Assembly: GCF_000321225.1 (NCBI RefSeq)
Contig: NW_004450464.1
Span: 2,278,896-2,342,895, forward strand
Direction of reading: 5' to 3'
Length of the DNA: 64,000 bases
DNA from: Odobenus rosmarus divergens
Taxonomy: Eukaryota; Chordata; Mammalia; Carnivora; Odobenidae
A program made the translations under genes and the position numbers. Under the pieces are notes generated by a model. That model ran no database searches and was not told the origin of the DNA. It saw nothing but the letters and a program-made list of their open reading frames with translations. This document shows positions 35,681 to 47,767 of this stretch, one piece after another. Each line of letters opens with the position of its first letter. Positions within the stretch are counted from its first letter, which is position 1.

Positions 35681-36828
35681 CATAATTCAAGGAATTATAG
35701 TAGAGATTCATATTAATTTAGCATTACAGTCAAAGGAATAAAATACACATCTATCCTGATTCACCAGACCAAACAGATTAACTCTCTACCAATTTCTTCT
35801 TAAAATTCACTGGACGAAATGCAGTTCCTTATTTTCTTTACCTAATAGAAAAAATAAGTTAATCATAGACCCCTGGTCAAACCGGATAAGCAGTCAAATG
35901 TACCTCAGTATTTTCTTTGCTCCCCCAAATCATAATTTGTACTTACAGTGTGTCAGTATGGTGGCCATATTGGTATTACGGCCATGCGTCATGTTAGCCA
36001 GATGCGATGCTCTCCCTTTTATAAATTCACAGAAAAATCACCACAGGCCTTCTCTACCCACCCCAGTCCGCCTCCAAGTAAGTCTTACTTTCTAGTTTTT
36101 AATATGGAAAGAAAACTTGTCCTTGATTCCACAACAAATATTCTTATAAAAATGCTTTTTGCTACTGTTATTTTTCCCCTTCTTTCATCTCAGTCAGGAT
36201 GTTGCTAACATGGAAGGTAATAGGCAATGTGTCTTTGCATGCCTTGTGAGAATTCTTTTTAGTTTAGTTTCTTCAGGCTCTTACTGCATATTTGTTTCCA
36301 GACCTAAAAAAAAAAAGAAAGAGAAGGTCAGTTTGAGGTCAGAATACTGTATAACTTGTTGGAAATCAAATTCTATCATATGGTGAGAATCTTTTACTGT
36401 AGGATAATTAAAGAATAGACCACATTGGAAAAATCTGTTTTCCCCCTTCCTGTTATTCTCATTTTAAGTAAGAAGACTGGTTTAAGTTAACAATTTCCCT
36501 ATATTTCATAAGTGGAGTTGGAAAGTTAAGAAAGAATAAGTTAAAAAAATCTACAAATGTGATTTATTTTTGTCTTATTGATTTTATTGCATGCTAAAAT
36601 TTCATATTATACAAAAAAATAAGTTAAATGACCATTATTGCTTTCATAGAAGTTTAAGTTCTGAAATTATTCAAGGTCAAAAATAAATTAATATTGCTTC
36701 TTCAGAATCAGATCTTTTTCCTCAAAGATATACTGTTTTTATTATTTATTTATTTTATTTATTTATTTTTGCAAACTAATTTGTACTTCAGGAAATTTTA
36801 GCAAAAACCTCTTAGGAAAGAAATCAGG
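35681..36828. other. Mostly unique sequence containing an exon-like block
   Basis: See 35949-36077. A TTTTA/TTTA simple repeat lies at 36736-36770. Confidence 0.4.
35949..36077 (+). other. Candidate internal exon, 129 bp (unidentified)
   Basis: It is bounded by 'tttgtacttacag' (AG at 35947-35948) and by CCTCCAA followed by GTAAGT, a perfect consensus 5' splice site at 36078-36083. The length is 129, a multiple of three. It is open in the frame reading CVSMVAILVLRPCVMLARCD (continuing to PTPVRLQ), and also in a second frame reading YGGHIGITAMRHVSQMRCSP. Four CpGs fall within about 40 bases (35979-36006) in a CpG-depleted area. No homolog comes to mind. It could be a lncRNA exon, a coding exon of an unknown gene or chance. 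Confidence 0.3.
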
Positions 36829-38506
36829 CCCAACAATTTCTTTTTATTATTATTATTATTATTATGTTAATCACCATACATTACATCATTAGTTTTTGAT
36901 GTAGTGTTCCATGATTCATTGTTTGCGTATAACACCCAGTGCTCCATGCAGAACGTGCCCTCTTTAATACCCATCACCAGGCTAACCCATCCCCCCACTC
37001 CCCTCCCCTCTAGAACCCTCAGTTTCTCAGAATCCATAGTCTCCAATGGTTCATCTCCCCTTCTGATTCCCCCCCTTCATTATTCCCTTCCTACTATCTT
37101 CTTCTTCTTCTTCTTCTTCTTTTTTTTAAACATATAATGTATTATTTGTTTCAGAGGTACAGGTCTGTGATTCAATAGTCTTACACAATTCACAGTGCTC
37201 ACCATAGCACATACCCTCCCCAATGTCTATCACCCAGCCACCCCAGCCCCCAGAACCCCCACCACTCTAGCACCCCTCAGTTTGTTTTCTGAGATTAAGA
37301 ATTCCTCCTATCAGTGAGATCATATGATACATGTCTTTCTCTGATTGACATATTTCGCTTAGCATAATACCCTCCAGTTCCATCCACATCGTTGCAAATG
37401 GCAGGATTTCATTCCTTTTGATGGCTGCATAATATTCTGTTGTATATATATACACCACATCTTCTTTATCCATTCATCTGTCGATGGACATCTTGGCTCT
37501 TTCCATAGTTTGGCTATTGTGGACATTGCTGCTGTAAACATCAGGGTGCACGTACCACTTCGTATCACTACATTTGTATCTTTGGGGTAAATACCCAGTA
37601 GTGCAATTGCTGGGTCATATGGTAGCTCTATTTTGAACTTTTTGAGGAATCTCCGTACTGTTTTCCAGAATGACTCCACCAGCTTGCATTCCCACCAACA
37701 GTGTAGGAGGGTTCCCCTTTCTCTGCATCCCCGCCAACATCTGTCGTTTCCTGACTTGTTAATTGTAGCCATTCTGACTTGTGTGAGGTGATATCTCTTT
37801 GGGTTTTGATTTGGATTTCCCTGATGCTGAGCGATGTTGAGCACTTTTTCATGTGTCTGTTGGCCATTTGGATGTCTTTTCTGGAAAAATGTCTGTTCAT
37901 GTCTTCTGCCCATTTCTTGATTGGATCATTTGTTCTTTGGGTGTTGAGTTTGATAAGTTCTTTATAGATTTTGGATACTAGCCCTTTATCTGATATGTCA
38001 TTTGCAAATATTTTCTCCCATTCTGTCGGTTGTCTTTTGGTTTTGTGGACTGTTTCTTTTGCTGTGCAAAAGCTTTTTATCTTGATGAAGTCCCAGTAGT
38101 TCATTTTTGCCCTTGCTTCCCTTGCCTTTGGCAATGTTTCTAGGAAGAAGTTGTTACAGCTGAGGTTGAAGAGGTTGCTGCCTGTGTTCTCCTTTAGGAT
38201 TTTGATGGACTCCTGTCTCCCATTGAGGTCTTTCAACTGTTTTGAGTCTATTTTTGTGTATGGTGTAAGGAAATGGTCCAGTTTCATTCTTCTGCATGTG
38301 GCTGTCCAATTTTCCCAACACCATTTGTTGAAGATACTGTCTTTTTTCCATTGGACATTCTTTCCTGCTTTGTCAAAGATTAGTTGACCATAGAGTTGAG
38401 GGTCCATTTCTGGGCTCTCTGTTCTGTTCCACTGATCTATGTGTCTGTTTTTGTGCCAGTCATGAAGACAGTATGGTACTGGCACAAAAACACCCACCAA
38501 TTTCTT
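36829..38506 (-). mobile_element. L1 with short 5' inversion (twin priming) and 14-bp target-site duplication
   Basis: The T-rich 3' end starts at 36841 ((TTA)n tail). The carnivore L1 3' UTR runs to about 37270 and ORF2 antisense to 38460. At 38460/38461 the orientation flips: 38461-38490 is L1 sense text ('gacagtatggtactggcaca') overlapping the last 14 bases of the main part. Flanks 'cccaacaatttctt' (36829-36842) and 'cccaccaatttctt' (38493-38506) differ at one base. 5'-truncated at about one quarter of the full length. Confidence 0.88.
37267..38460 (-). pseudogene. L1 ORF2 C-terminal region, frameshifted
   Basis: Three overlapping minus frames (297, 184 and 68 residues) add up to the C-terminal third of ORF2. 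The 297-residue frame carries the [20 protein letters not shown] block after the polymerase. The 184-residue frame has the Cys-rich domain C-X3-C-X7-H-X4-C intact in [18 protein letters not shown]. The last frame carries the NEILPFATMWMELEGIMLSE end. The frames overlap, so at least two frameshifts separate them. The start of the 297-residue frame is artificial: its first 20 or so residues come from flanking DNA and the inverted segment. L1 ORF2p C-terminal domains help bind L1 RNA; this copy is dead. Confidence 0.88.
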
Positions 38507-41500
38507 CATAAAATAAAACACTGGCCTTCTTTATCACGTTAGGGCAATGTACTCTCTTAAATGTTTAGAATGCATAGTGAGTGGTCTATAGGTGTTGGAA
38601 TGTATCCCCCGTCAGACCACATCTTCACAAATGCAGCATTAAAAAAGCTTCATATGTAAGACTGTAGAGTGGGTTTTAAGTTAAACCTTGAACAGTTTTA
38701 CAAAGGTCCACTTAATAAATTCAACTACCATATATACAGTTTTATCATCTTCCTACAATTGACATTTAGAGAGTGAGTTGTCTCTCTCTCCTTCTTCTTT
38801 AGCTATAAGAGTACAATTTTCTTTTTATTTCCAACTATTTATGACAGTTATGCTAATGCCTATTTATTTCCTAGAATTATAACCTTCTGGTAAATTTACT
38901 GTGCTACCTAACTTACACTGCCCAAACACATACCCATTCTTTATCCTTCTTCTACATCAAAATGCTTAGAAACACACAATTCACTTTCAGACTTGAGCAG
39001 GGATAAGCAAAGTTTTTTACCTCCCCCTGCCAAAAAAATCTTTGAAGCAAATAAGTGGCATTAGTTTGGCAATTGCTAATCTAGAATCAATTTATGAGTA
39101 TATAAGGAACTCCATTCTAGGAATTGACTGGAATGTATCTGGTCACTTTATCTCTACAGCTTATCTCTCACTGAGCTTAGATCTATTTTAACATATCTCA
39201 CTTTTAACAATCCAGTGTGCTGTGAGAGTATATAAAAAATAAAAATAGTGCATTGTTCAAATTCTCACATTAAATGTTAACAAAAAATGAGCATTGCTTC
39301 AAACTAAATATCTTAGAAATGGTCAAAGTAGGGCTCTTCACCTGAATTATAAAAGAGACAATCTGAGAGAAATTTAGATTCTAGATAGAAAGAAGTTGTT
39401 ACTGGCTTTTATACTGTTGTTAATCATTTACTCATAATATAACCTGAAAGTGTAATTTATGACTTCATATTGAACTTCTTTTTCAAATAATGATGCATCC
39501 AATTAACTGTTCCCCCAAATTTTCAAGTGGCAGGGTGTGTGCTAAGGAGCATTTCCCAGAGTGACTGGCTTGTATCATGCTTCACCTTCCCAAACCAATG
39601 GACCACCCTGAATGCTGCCCTACGCCAAGTCTTCTAGTCTCTGTCAAAAGTCACATTATTCCATGACCTGAACTCCAGCTGCTTCACCGAAGATTAGAGG
39701 CAGAGTTCTAGGAGAGAGGGGATGATCTGTAGAGTACTGGCAAAGGTGATGCTCTTATTTGCATTCTCTCTCTCATTGCTGGTTTGATAGTAAGTGCGTT
39801 TAATCCAGTCGCTCTTCCCATCATGATGTCCTGAAACTATAACATATGATCTAAGCTGAACTGAAAACACCTTTGCTCTACTTGACTAGATCCTGTTTAA
39901 CATAGCGGAGGTCAATGCACTTGGGCTTCTCCTTCTATTGACATGATCTGTTTAAGTAATTGAAAGAGAATGTTTATATTTGCTCTTGCCACCCTTCATC
40001 CCAGTTGTTTCAGAACTAGGACTTCTGAACTATTTCTTAATAAATGATAAAGCCTTTCAAAGTTTAACTGTTTATTCTTGCACTCGAATGCACTTTCCTG
40101 ATATGAAATCACAGCTTGTTCTCTAGCACATTATCACTCGCCCTTGTTTCCTGGTTCAAATCAGGTGTTGTGATGACAGGAGCAGAAGATCAGATTCCAA
40201 GACAAGGCAAAACAATAAAGAATATATTTTATTAGTGGTATATGTGATTTCTAAGACCCAGTCAATAAAGCCAAGGAAAATTGAGATTGCTTCTGTAAAG
40301 ATAAATACTCCACTCTTAATATGCTAACAAATCAAAGCCCCAAATGCAATTTATTTATGGAGAGAAAGGGTGGCAGAGATTTAGTGTAAGAGCTATAATT
40401 CCTAGGAATAAAAATGTCACTTGAAATGCTACTTATAGTAGGAAAATAAAATATCAATATGCTTCCTAAACTATGTTTTCTCTTAATTGTGGTAGAAATG
40501 TATTCAGACTCTTTTTATTATAGTGATAAACAAAGGACATGGGATATCTATGTTTAAACCACCTTGGCTTAACACAATTTGTAATGGCCACCATTAGGAA
40601 TTTATGTGGAACCCTGTTTTATGTTAACCACACTAAGATAATGTAGCTTGGGGAGCTTTTTCCATGCTCTTTGAAATGTGTGCATAAATAGACACTTCTG
40701 CCATGTATCTGTTTTGTCATTTATTCTGCTGTGTAAACACTGTTATGAAATTTAGTCTAATCTTTTTTGGTTAATTCAAACATTTTCACTATGTTCAGAT
40801 AAATGTAACCAAAGCCAGATGTTGGTCTCTGTACAAAGAACGCTCACTTAATGTAAACAGAATTCTACTTCCTCCCTCTCTCCTTCAGTCCAGATGTTGC
40901 AATTGATCACAATGCCTTTCCCTTTGCCTCATCACAGACCTCCCAGAAATTGAGAGCCTCCTTTCCAAGCAGTTGGTGTGTGGGTGTCTACCTTTGAATT
41001 CTTATCCTGCCTCGCAACCTCCATAATGATGTCACAAGTTGTCCCACTCAATCTTGGCAGATATCCCAAGCAATCCATCTCTTTATTATCAACTGTCTTC
41101 TTTATGGATTCTCAATTCAGTAGACACTTCTTCAGGCTTCATTTACTGTGCAGAATTCCGCTACCCACCTTCTCACTTGTGAAAAGAAACATGCTCTTAA
41201 TGGATTCTGATGACTCTCCATTCATTTTCAAGACTTCATTGGAGATGGTCTTCTTTATACAGCAGCCTCCTTGAAAATTGCCTCGTCCATCCTTTGTCTG
41301 CCATTACCATATCATATTTAGGTCTTTTAATTACCACTCCTCTCTATATCTCCACCTCTTCTAACAGACATTTTCCTGTCTCCAACTCTTTGACTCAGTG
41401 TATTTTCATACTTCATATAAAAATATGTATACTTTTGTCAGTGCTTTACATTTTCACCCTCTGTGGGTTTTGTTTTTTTTTTGTTTTGTTTTTTTCACTA

Positions 41501-42319
41501 CTCTTGGTATTTTTTTTTTTTTTCATGGTCTAATTTAACTCTTCGGACTATAATTTCCTGAGAAAGTAGCATAGAATGACAAGATAATTTCTGGTATGTT
41601 ACTCTTTAGGACTATTTGCCTCAAACATAGCTTATTTCTTAGTCCCCTGTTTGCTGCAGACATTTATTTGTATAAACAAATAGATGTTATTGTTATCATT
41701 GTAAAGCGAGAGGCAGTTTCTTCCTCCTCCAGGTGGCTCTAGGAAAGATTGAAAGGCATGTCTTTCTTGATGAAATGTGTCAGCCCACAGGTGGCTTTAA
41801 TTTGCTTAGATCCTACCTTGGTAATTTCTTTTAAATTTCTCTTATTTTATTGATTTAACTGATCTTGAAAGTACAGACTTAGACATTATATGTTTTCCCT
41901 TGATTCGCTATGAGTTACCAATATATTGTTTCCAAATTTATTTCTAAAGAATGTGCTTAAGCAAAATATTCAAGATTTTGTGGGTTTAAAAATTCAGAAT
42001 CCACTCAGCATGAAAAACAAGAGAAAAATCTCACAATTGACTGAATTATAATGGTTTCTTCTTCCAGGAAAAGTGGGAAGTAAAAAATTAAATGTTGACA
42101 CTTATAGAATACAGCATTGGCTGTTACTATTTTAAAATTCAATCTCTAACTTAACGTTTTCCCAGAATAAGCTTAAATAGCCAGGTTACATAATTATACT
42201 GTTCTACCTTCTAAACACCAACTTTGACATTTCTGCATATATTTATTTAAATCTTAAACCATTTTAATTCATGCCTTGCAATTTTTGCACATTGCGGTTT
42301 TAATTGGAAAAAAAGAGAT
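38507..42319. other. Long stretch without confident genes or repeats
   Basis: Mostly unique AT-rich text. The pyrimidine-rich block 40850-41530 contains a 98- and a 107-codon plus frame; its composition is L2-like, but I could not match landmarks. A T-rich tract lies at 41468-41524. The remainder shows nothing. Confidence 0.35.
41468..41524. repeat. T-rich low-complexity tract
   Basis: Several T-runs of 7-15 bases broken by G or a short spacer. Confidence 0.85.
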
Positions 42320-42475
42320 TATCTAGTTCAATCCCTTGATTTTACAGTGGTAGAAACTAGGAACTGGAGATAATAAATTTAAGTGTCTTAAGTCAGGTCA
42401 CATATTTAGTTAAAAGCAGAACTAGGGCAGAGTCAGTTTGCTAACCCTCTCATAAAAGCTACTTCTGTAACACTA
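42320..42475 (-). repeat. MIR-like fragment
   Basis: 'tattctagttcaatccc'-like start, then 'gattttacagtggtagaaac', 'ctaggaactggagataataa', 'ggtcacatatttagttaaaa' and 'gcagaactagggcagag' follow the antisense MIR order. Confidence 0.6.
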
Positions 42476-42829
42476 TCTCAGAATTCAATATTCATTCCAA
42501 TTTGGTGCTTTGCTTGCTCCAGCTTTCTCTGCGCATTTCACAGGCAATTCACCTGCACAGCAACATTCCCTGCAGAGCCTGGATGCCTTTTGTTACTTTG
42601 TTTCATTCACTTGGAATGAGCCTCTCTCCCTGAGTATCCCCACTGACTGTTCTTCCTTTGGGTATCTGCCATGTCTTCACACTTTAAAAGTTTCACTCCG
42701 TTGTGATTTTCTATGAAACTTTCCAGAGATTTCCTAAGATGATGGAAGCATGTGTTCTGCCCTTCTGTGCACCCACCACATAAATTATCATGTTTTTCCC
42801 ATATTTATTGTACCCTAGATCTTTATTTT
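42476..42829. other. Unassigned, possibly old LINE text
   Basis: 'cacttggaatgagcctctct' looks like the L2 'ctggaatgcccttccct' block, but neighbouring landmarks are weak. Confidence 0.3.
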
Positions 42830-43130
42830 TTTCAGTGTGGTAGCTATCAGCTACATGTATCTATTGAGTACTTGGAATATCACTAGTACAAATTGAGATT
42901 TTCTCCCAGTATAAAACACCTAAATTTCAAGGATTTAATTTAAAAAAAGGTAAAATATATCATTATTATGTTGTAATGATAATATTAGGATATGTTGGGT
43001 TAAATTAAATTTATCCTTAAATTTTTTTAAAAATTTTGCCTGTTTATCATTTTTTATGTAGCTATTAGAAAATTTTAAATTACATATGTAGCTTGTATTT
43101 TTTCTAATGACAGCACTGCTTTAGACCATA
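42830..43130 (-). mobile_element. hAT (Charlie-type) DNA transposon, same group as 16559-16906
   Basis: Ends near 'agtgtggtagctatcagcta' and 'cttgtattttttctaatgac' with 'agcactg'. The interior has 'tattgagtacttggaatatc' and 'gtagctattagaaaatttta'. This is the same family layout as the earlier element, but more decayed and with no coding region. Confidence 0.6.
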
Positions 43131-43669
43131 AGTTTTTCAGTGGTCTCTTGAAATGACCAAGGCTTTTTATTTTTCTATACCCATCACTTGGGACTTTAGC
43201 AATTAGCTGAGGGACAATTATCTGTTTGTTGATGTTGACTGATACTGTTTCAGATGTTGCTTGAATTGCTCTTGTTCTCAAGAGCAATGAAAGATAGGCT
43301 TGGAACCCAGATCTTCTGATTCATCCTGTAATACTTTTTCACAAATCAGTTTATTACAGTGTATAGCACTATAATATGTATTAATAAGTTATGTAAAAAT
43401 GCTGAATTATGAAATTGGTTTAAAAATTGTTAAAATAGTTGGCCATCTCAAAACAAACCAGTCTTGAAACTCAAAATAATTTCCATTTCATGTATAGCTT
43501 AGCTAAAGTCTACATATTAAGTATGCTAGAAATATTTTTCACTATGTCCCAGGACACAGAAATAAAAATATAAACTATTTATAGCCACTTTGGTTTTCTT
43601 CCTTATTCATAGAATAGATAATGAGTATATTTTCATGATTTCTTAGTACTTCTGGTAGGAGTGCTACAT
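43131..43669. other. Unique AT-rich sequence
   Basis: No feature recognised. Confidence 0.4.
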
Positions 43670-45510
43670 CATGTGCTAAAACAAAAAGATCCCCCATAAC
43701 CCCCCTCACCACCCTCCACCCATTGACTCCCCTATTTTTAATATTTTGCATTAGAAGGGTACTTTTGTTATACTTGATGAAGCAATATTAGTACATTATT
43801 ATTTTTATTTTTTTTTAAGATTTTATTTATTTGAGAGAGAATGAGAGACAGAGAGTATGAGAGGGAGGAGAGTCAGAGGGAGAAGCAGACTCCCTGCTGA
43901 GCGGGGAGCCCGATGTGGGACTCGATCCCAGGACTCCAGGATCATGACCTGAGCCAAAGGCAGTCGCTTAACCAACTGAGCCACCCAGGCGCCCCAGTAC
44001 ATTATTATTATTAACTAAAGTCCACAGTTACATTAGGGTTCATTCTTTGTACTTTCTATGGGTTTTAACAAATTTATAATGATATGTGTCATACAGAATA
44101 GTTTTACTGCCCTAAAGCATCTGTGCTCCACCTATTTATCCTTCCTTCCTCCTGAGTCCCAGCAACCACTGATCTTTTTACTATACTCATAGTTTCACCT
44201 TCTCCACAATGATATAGTTGGAATCATACAGTAAGTAGCCTTTTCATATTGGCTTTCTTCACTTAGCAATGTGCATTTATGTTTCTTCCATATCTGTTGA
44301 TGGCTTAATAGGGTCATTTCATTTTATTGATGAATGATAGTCCATTGTATGAACCTACCACAGTTTATCCATTTGTTGAAGGACATCTTGGTTGCTTCCA
44401 TGCTTTGGTAATTATAAATAAAGCTGCTATAAACATTCACCTGAATATTTTTGTGTGAACATAGTTTTCAACTCATTTGGGCATATACAAAAAACAAAAT
44501 TGTTGGGTCATATGGTAAGAGTATATTTATTTAGCTTTGTAAGAATTTGCCAAATTATTTTCCAAAATGGCTGTACCATTTTACATTCCCACCAGAAATG
44601 AATGAGAGTCCCTGTTGTTCCAAATCCTAGTCAGTGTTTGGCATTGTCAGGGTTCCAGATTGTAACTATTTTAATAGATGTGAAATGGTATCTCACTGTT
44701 GTTTTAACTTTCAATTCCCTAATGATGTTGAGTATTTTTTATATGTATAATTGCCATCTCTGTATTTTCTCTGGAGATGTATCTGGTCAGGTCTTTTGCC
44801 CATCTTTTAATTGAGTTGTTATTGTTGTGTTTGAAGAGTTTTATATATATATTAGATGTTGATCTTTTAACAGATATGTGTTTTGCAAGTATTTTCTCCC
44901 AGTCTATGGCTTGTCATTCCATTCTCTGAGTAGTGTCTTCCACAGAGCAGAACTTTTCAGTTGTAATGATGTCCACTTTATTCTTTCATGGCTTGTGCCT
45001 TTGGTGTTGTGTCTAGAAAGTTCATCACCAAACCTAAGTTCACCTAGATTTTCTCCTATGTTACTTCCTAGGAATTTTATAGTTTCACATTCTACATTTA
45101 GATGTATGATCCATTTTGAGTTAATTTTTATGGAAAGTATAAAATCTCTGTTTAGATTCTTTTTTTTTAATGTGGATGTCCAATTGTTCCAGCAGCATTT
45201 GTTGAAAAAACTATTTTTTCTCCATTGTATTGCCTTTGCTGCTTTTTCAAAGTTCAGTTACTTTATTTGTGTGAATCTATTTCTGGGATCTCCATTGTGT
45301 TCTACTAATTTGTTTGCCTATTCTTTTGCAAAACCACACTGTCTTAATTACTAAAGTTTTATGATAAATTTTGAATTTAGGTAGTCTCAGTCCTCCAACT
45401 TTGTTTTTCTCCTTCAGTATAATTTTGACTATTCTGGCTCTTTTGCTTTTCCATATAAACCTAGTACTAAGTTTATTGATATCCACAAAATTTGGCTGGA
45501 GTTGGGAATT
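43670..45510 (-). mobile_element. Old L1, 3' UTR and ORF2 C-terminal half, with a SINE inside
   Basis: Antisense L1: 'attgactcccctatttttaa', 'ttgatgaagcaatattagta' (interrupted by the SINE at 43804-43995), 'actaaagtccacagttacat', 'ttttactgccctaaagcatc', 'cttcacttagcaatgtgcat', 'aaatggctgtaccattttac', 'tcccagtctatggcttgtca', 'ttaattactaaagttttatg', ending near 45510. It is older than the carnivore-specific L1s. The 158-codon plus frame at 44878-45354 is an antisense reading, not a gene. Confidence 0.85.
43790..44009 (-). mobile_element. CAN SINE (tRNA-Lys derived), minus strand
   Basis: The SINE occupies 43804-43995: T-run, 'aagattttatttattt', GA-rich body, 'gcagactccctgctgagcgg', 'ccaggatcatgacctgagcc', ending 'gagccacccaggcgcccc'. 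The flank 'agtacattattatt' is perfect at 43790-43803 and 43996-44009. It sits inside an older L1, so it is the younger element. Confidence 0.93.
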
Positions 45511-45564
45511 TCTCTTTTCTAAGGTCCACTGGGCTATGGCAAAATAGTTTGAATGAAGACATTG

Positions 45565-45780
45565 TTAAAAACAAAACAAAACGGGGGCGCCTGGGTGGCT
45601 CAGTTGGTTAAGCAACTGCCTTCGGCTCAGGTCATGATCCTGGAGTCCTGGGATCGAGTCCTGCATCGGGCTCCCTGCTCAGCAGGGAGTCTGCTTCTCC
45701 CTCTGACCCTCTTCCCTCTCGTGCTCTCTCTCATTCTCTCTCTCAAATAAATAAGTAAAATCTTTAAAAACAAAACAAAA
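45565..45780 (+). mobile_element. CAN SINE, full length, plus strand
   Basis: The element 45583-45763 starts 'gggcgcctgggtggctcag' and ends in AAATAAATAAGTAAAATC. The pol III internal promoter is recognisable as box A 'tggctcagttgg' (45596-45607) and box B 'ggatcgagtcc' (45651-45661). Then come 'gggctccctgctcagcaggg' and the CT-rich body. Target-site duplication 'ttaaaaacaaaacaaaa' at 45565-45581 and 45764-45780. The head derives from a tRNA-Lys gene; L1 proteins mobilised it. Confidence 0.95.
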
Positions 45781-46180
45781 ACCAGAATAATCTGGGTTTA
45801 TTTCAACACTGGCTACTTTCCCCCTCCCTCTGCCAGAAGAATAAGAATTTTTTTCTATGATCTTCGTTGTGAAAACTGATAGCTCTCCTGGAGATAAAAC
45901 TACAAAAGTGTGATTGTCCCCAAAGACTAAGGTCCCATGTAGTTCTTAACTCTCATTCTTGTCTCCACTGAGCCTCCATCATTTTATCAATTAAAGTTAG
46001 GTTTCCTAACCCAGTAATAAATAGTTCTCAGGGAGATTTTGCTCATAAGCTTCTGTTCCAATAACTTGTGCTTGTCTATATCTTTCTATCTGTCTTTTTC
46101 TCCAATTTGAGGGACAGTGGTTTGCTATGACCTCAGTTCTTAGATCTAAGAAGAGTTGTTGATTTTCAGTTTGTTCAGCT
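45781..46180. other. Unique sequence between SINEs
   Basis: No feature recognised. Confidence 0.4.
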
Positions 46181-46356
46181 TTTTTTTTAAAAGGTTTTAT
46201 TCATTTTTTGAGAGAGAGAGAGACGATGAGTGGAGAGAAGGAGAAGCAGACTCCCTGCTGAGCAGGGAGCCTGATGTGGGGCTCCATCCCAGGACCCTGA
46301 GATCATGACCTGAGCCGAAGGCATATGCTTAACCAACTAAGCTACCCAGGGGGCCC
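46181..46356 (-). mobile_element. CAN SINE, minus strand
   Basis: T-run, 'ttttattcattttttgagag', 'gcagactccctgctgagcag', 'ctgagatcatgacctgagcc', 'gcttaaccaactaagctacc', 'cagggggccc'. More diverged than the copies at 45.6 and 55.1 kb. No clear target-site duplication. Confidence 0.9.
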
Positions 46357-47767
46357 AGCATTTATTTTTTTTCTTGTGATAATGATGAGAAATGACTTCC
46401 AAGGTCCTTATATACTGGACCTGAACCCAGAGGTTTCCACATATATTTTTAAGTCATTCAATTTCTTACTGTTTTCTTTTCTCCTAATATACATGAAAAC
46501 ATAAGTATGATAATAACAATTTATAGACAAGGTTAAAGGAAGTTGATGAAAAGGGTAGGATATGCATGAATACCACACATTTAGTTTTTTTGTCTCTAAC
46601 AAAAGCAACAGTGACCACTGAAATATTTGGGGCTTCAAAATATTATGATTTGAGCCATGGGAAATATCAAGAATACTTTAGTACAGTGTAATGAAAGCCA
46701 AAAGAAGGAAAATTCCTAAAAGGTCAAATACCATTGATATATGTTCACTTTTGATCAATTTTAATATAGAATGTGGCCAAAAGCTCAATTGAAGGGGCTT
46801 AGAGAATAAATAAGTATTTTGAAACAGAGATAATGCAATGTAATCCAGCAACATATTTTAAATTCTGAAAATGTAGCAGCCTAATAATCATGTTTGCTGT
46901 CACCACAAGAGAGATGAAAAGAGAGAAAGAGAGCTCAATAATTTGAGGGAGAGAAATCAGAATAATTAGAACACACTGACCCTACAGAGTGCATAAAATA
47001 GAAGAGGAAAAATAAAACACTAAAAATCAAGGGGAAAATAACTCAATGTGATGCGATGCAATTAGAGTTCAAAATAAACTTTCTAGAGCTAAAGATCAAG
47101 ATTTCTAAAATGTAAGAATTTAGTAGAACTGAAAAATACAACAGTTGCTTTGTAAAATTAATTTTGAAATAGAGAAAAATATATAACATGAAATAGAGGA
47201 AAGAAACTTGGAAGAGGCATGGTGATGAATATATAAATGATAAGCACATTCCATGCAAATTATAGGCCATTTCAGAAAAAAGAAAATAAGCAGATGGGAG
47301 AGATTAAGAATCAGAGAATAATAGAAGAAAACATCTTGAGTATTCAAAGATGTCATTGAGATCCTAGTGGGATTAAGGGAAAAATAAAATCACCTTGATG
47401 TAGCATAGGAAAATGATTTAAATTAAGAGTAAAATTTACAAGCTTCCAGACAAATAGAACAAACTATTAGAAAGGAAAAGTATCAGAACTTATCTAGAGA
47501 AAATTCCAGAAGGATATTTTAACCTGATAAAAATTAGAAAAAATAAGTCTCAAGATAGGTAAAGAAAATGTGCTGTAAAATAGTATTAGACAACAAATTA
47601 TTTGTATAAATGAATGTTGATAATGTGATTTATAATTATATTCATATCAAAAAAGTTTCTTAAAGAGTTATCTTGTAAAGGGCAATGTAGTAACTAGCAG
47701 AGGATGTAGGTATGGGAAGATTCTGTGACAATGTATGGTAGGGGATAGAGGCAGGATAAAAACACAA
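46357..47767. other. AT-rich sequence, no feature recognised
   Basis: Unique-looking and A-rich on the plus strand. Minus-strand short frames are chance. Confidence 0.4.

Noticed and set aside
37097..37121. TTC repeat as a separate microsatellite
   Set aside because: It is an expanded part of the L1 3' UTR, seen in other copies as a T-run or AAG-type run, so it is described with that element.
40850..41533. 98- and 107-codon ORFs or an L2 copy in a pyrimidine-rich block
   Set aside because: The composition is L2-like but I could not match successive L2 landmarks, and the ORFs have no recognisable product, so neither call is made.
44878..45354. 158-codon plus-strand ORF, hydrophobic, membrane-like
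   Set aside because: It is the antisense reading of an L1 ORF2. A T-rich antisense strand gives Phe/Leu-rich false membrane proteins.
45596..45661. tRNA gene suggested by box A and box B
   Set aside because: The boxes belong to the tRNA-derived head of a CAN SINE. There is no acceptor-stem pairing or CCA-side structure of a real tRNA gene.
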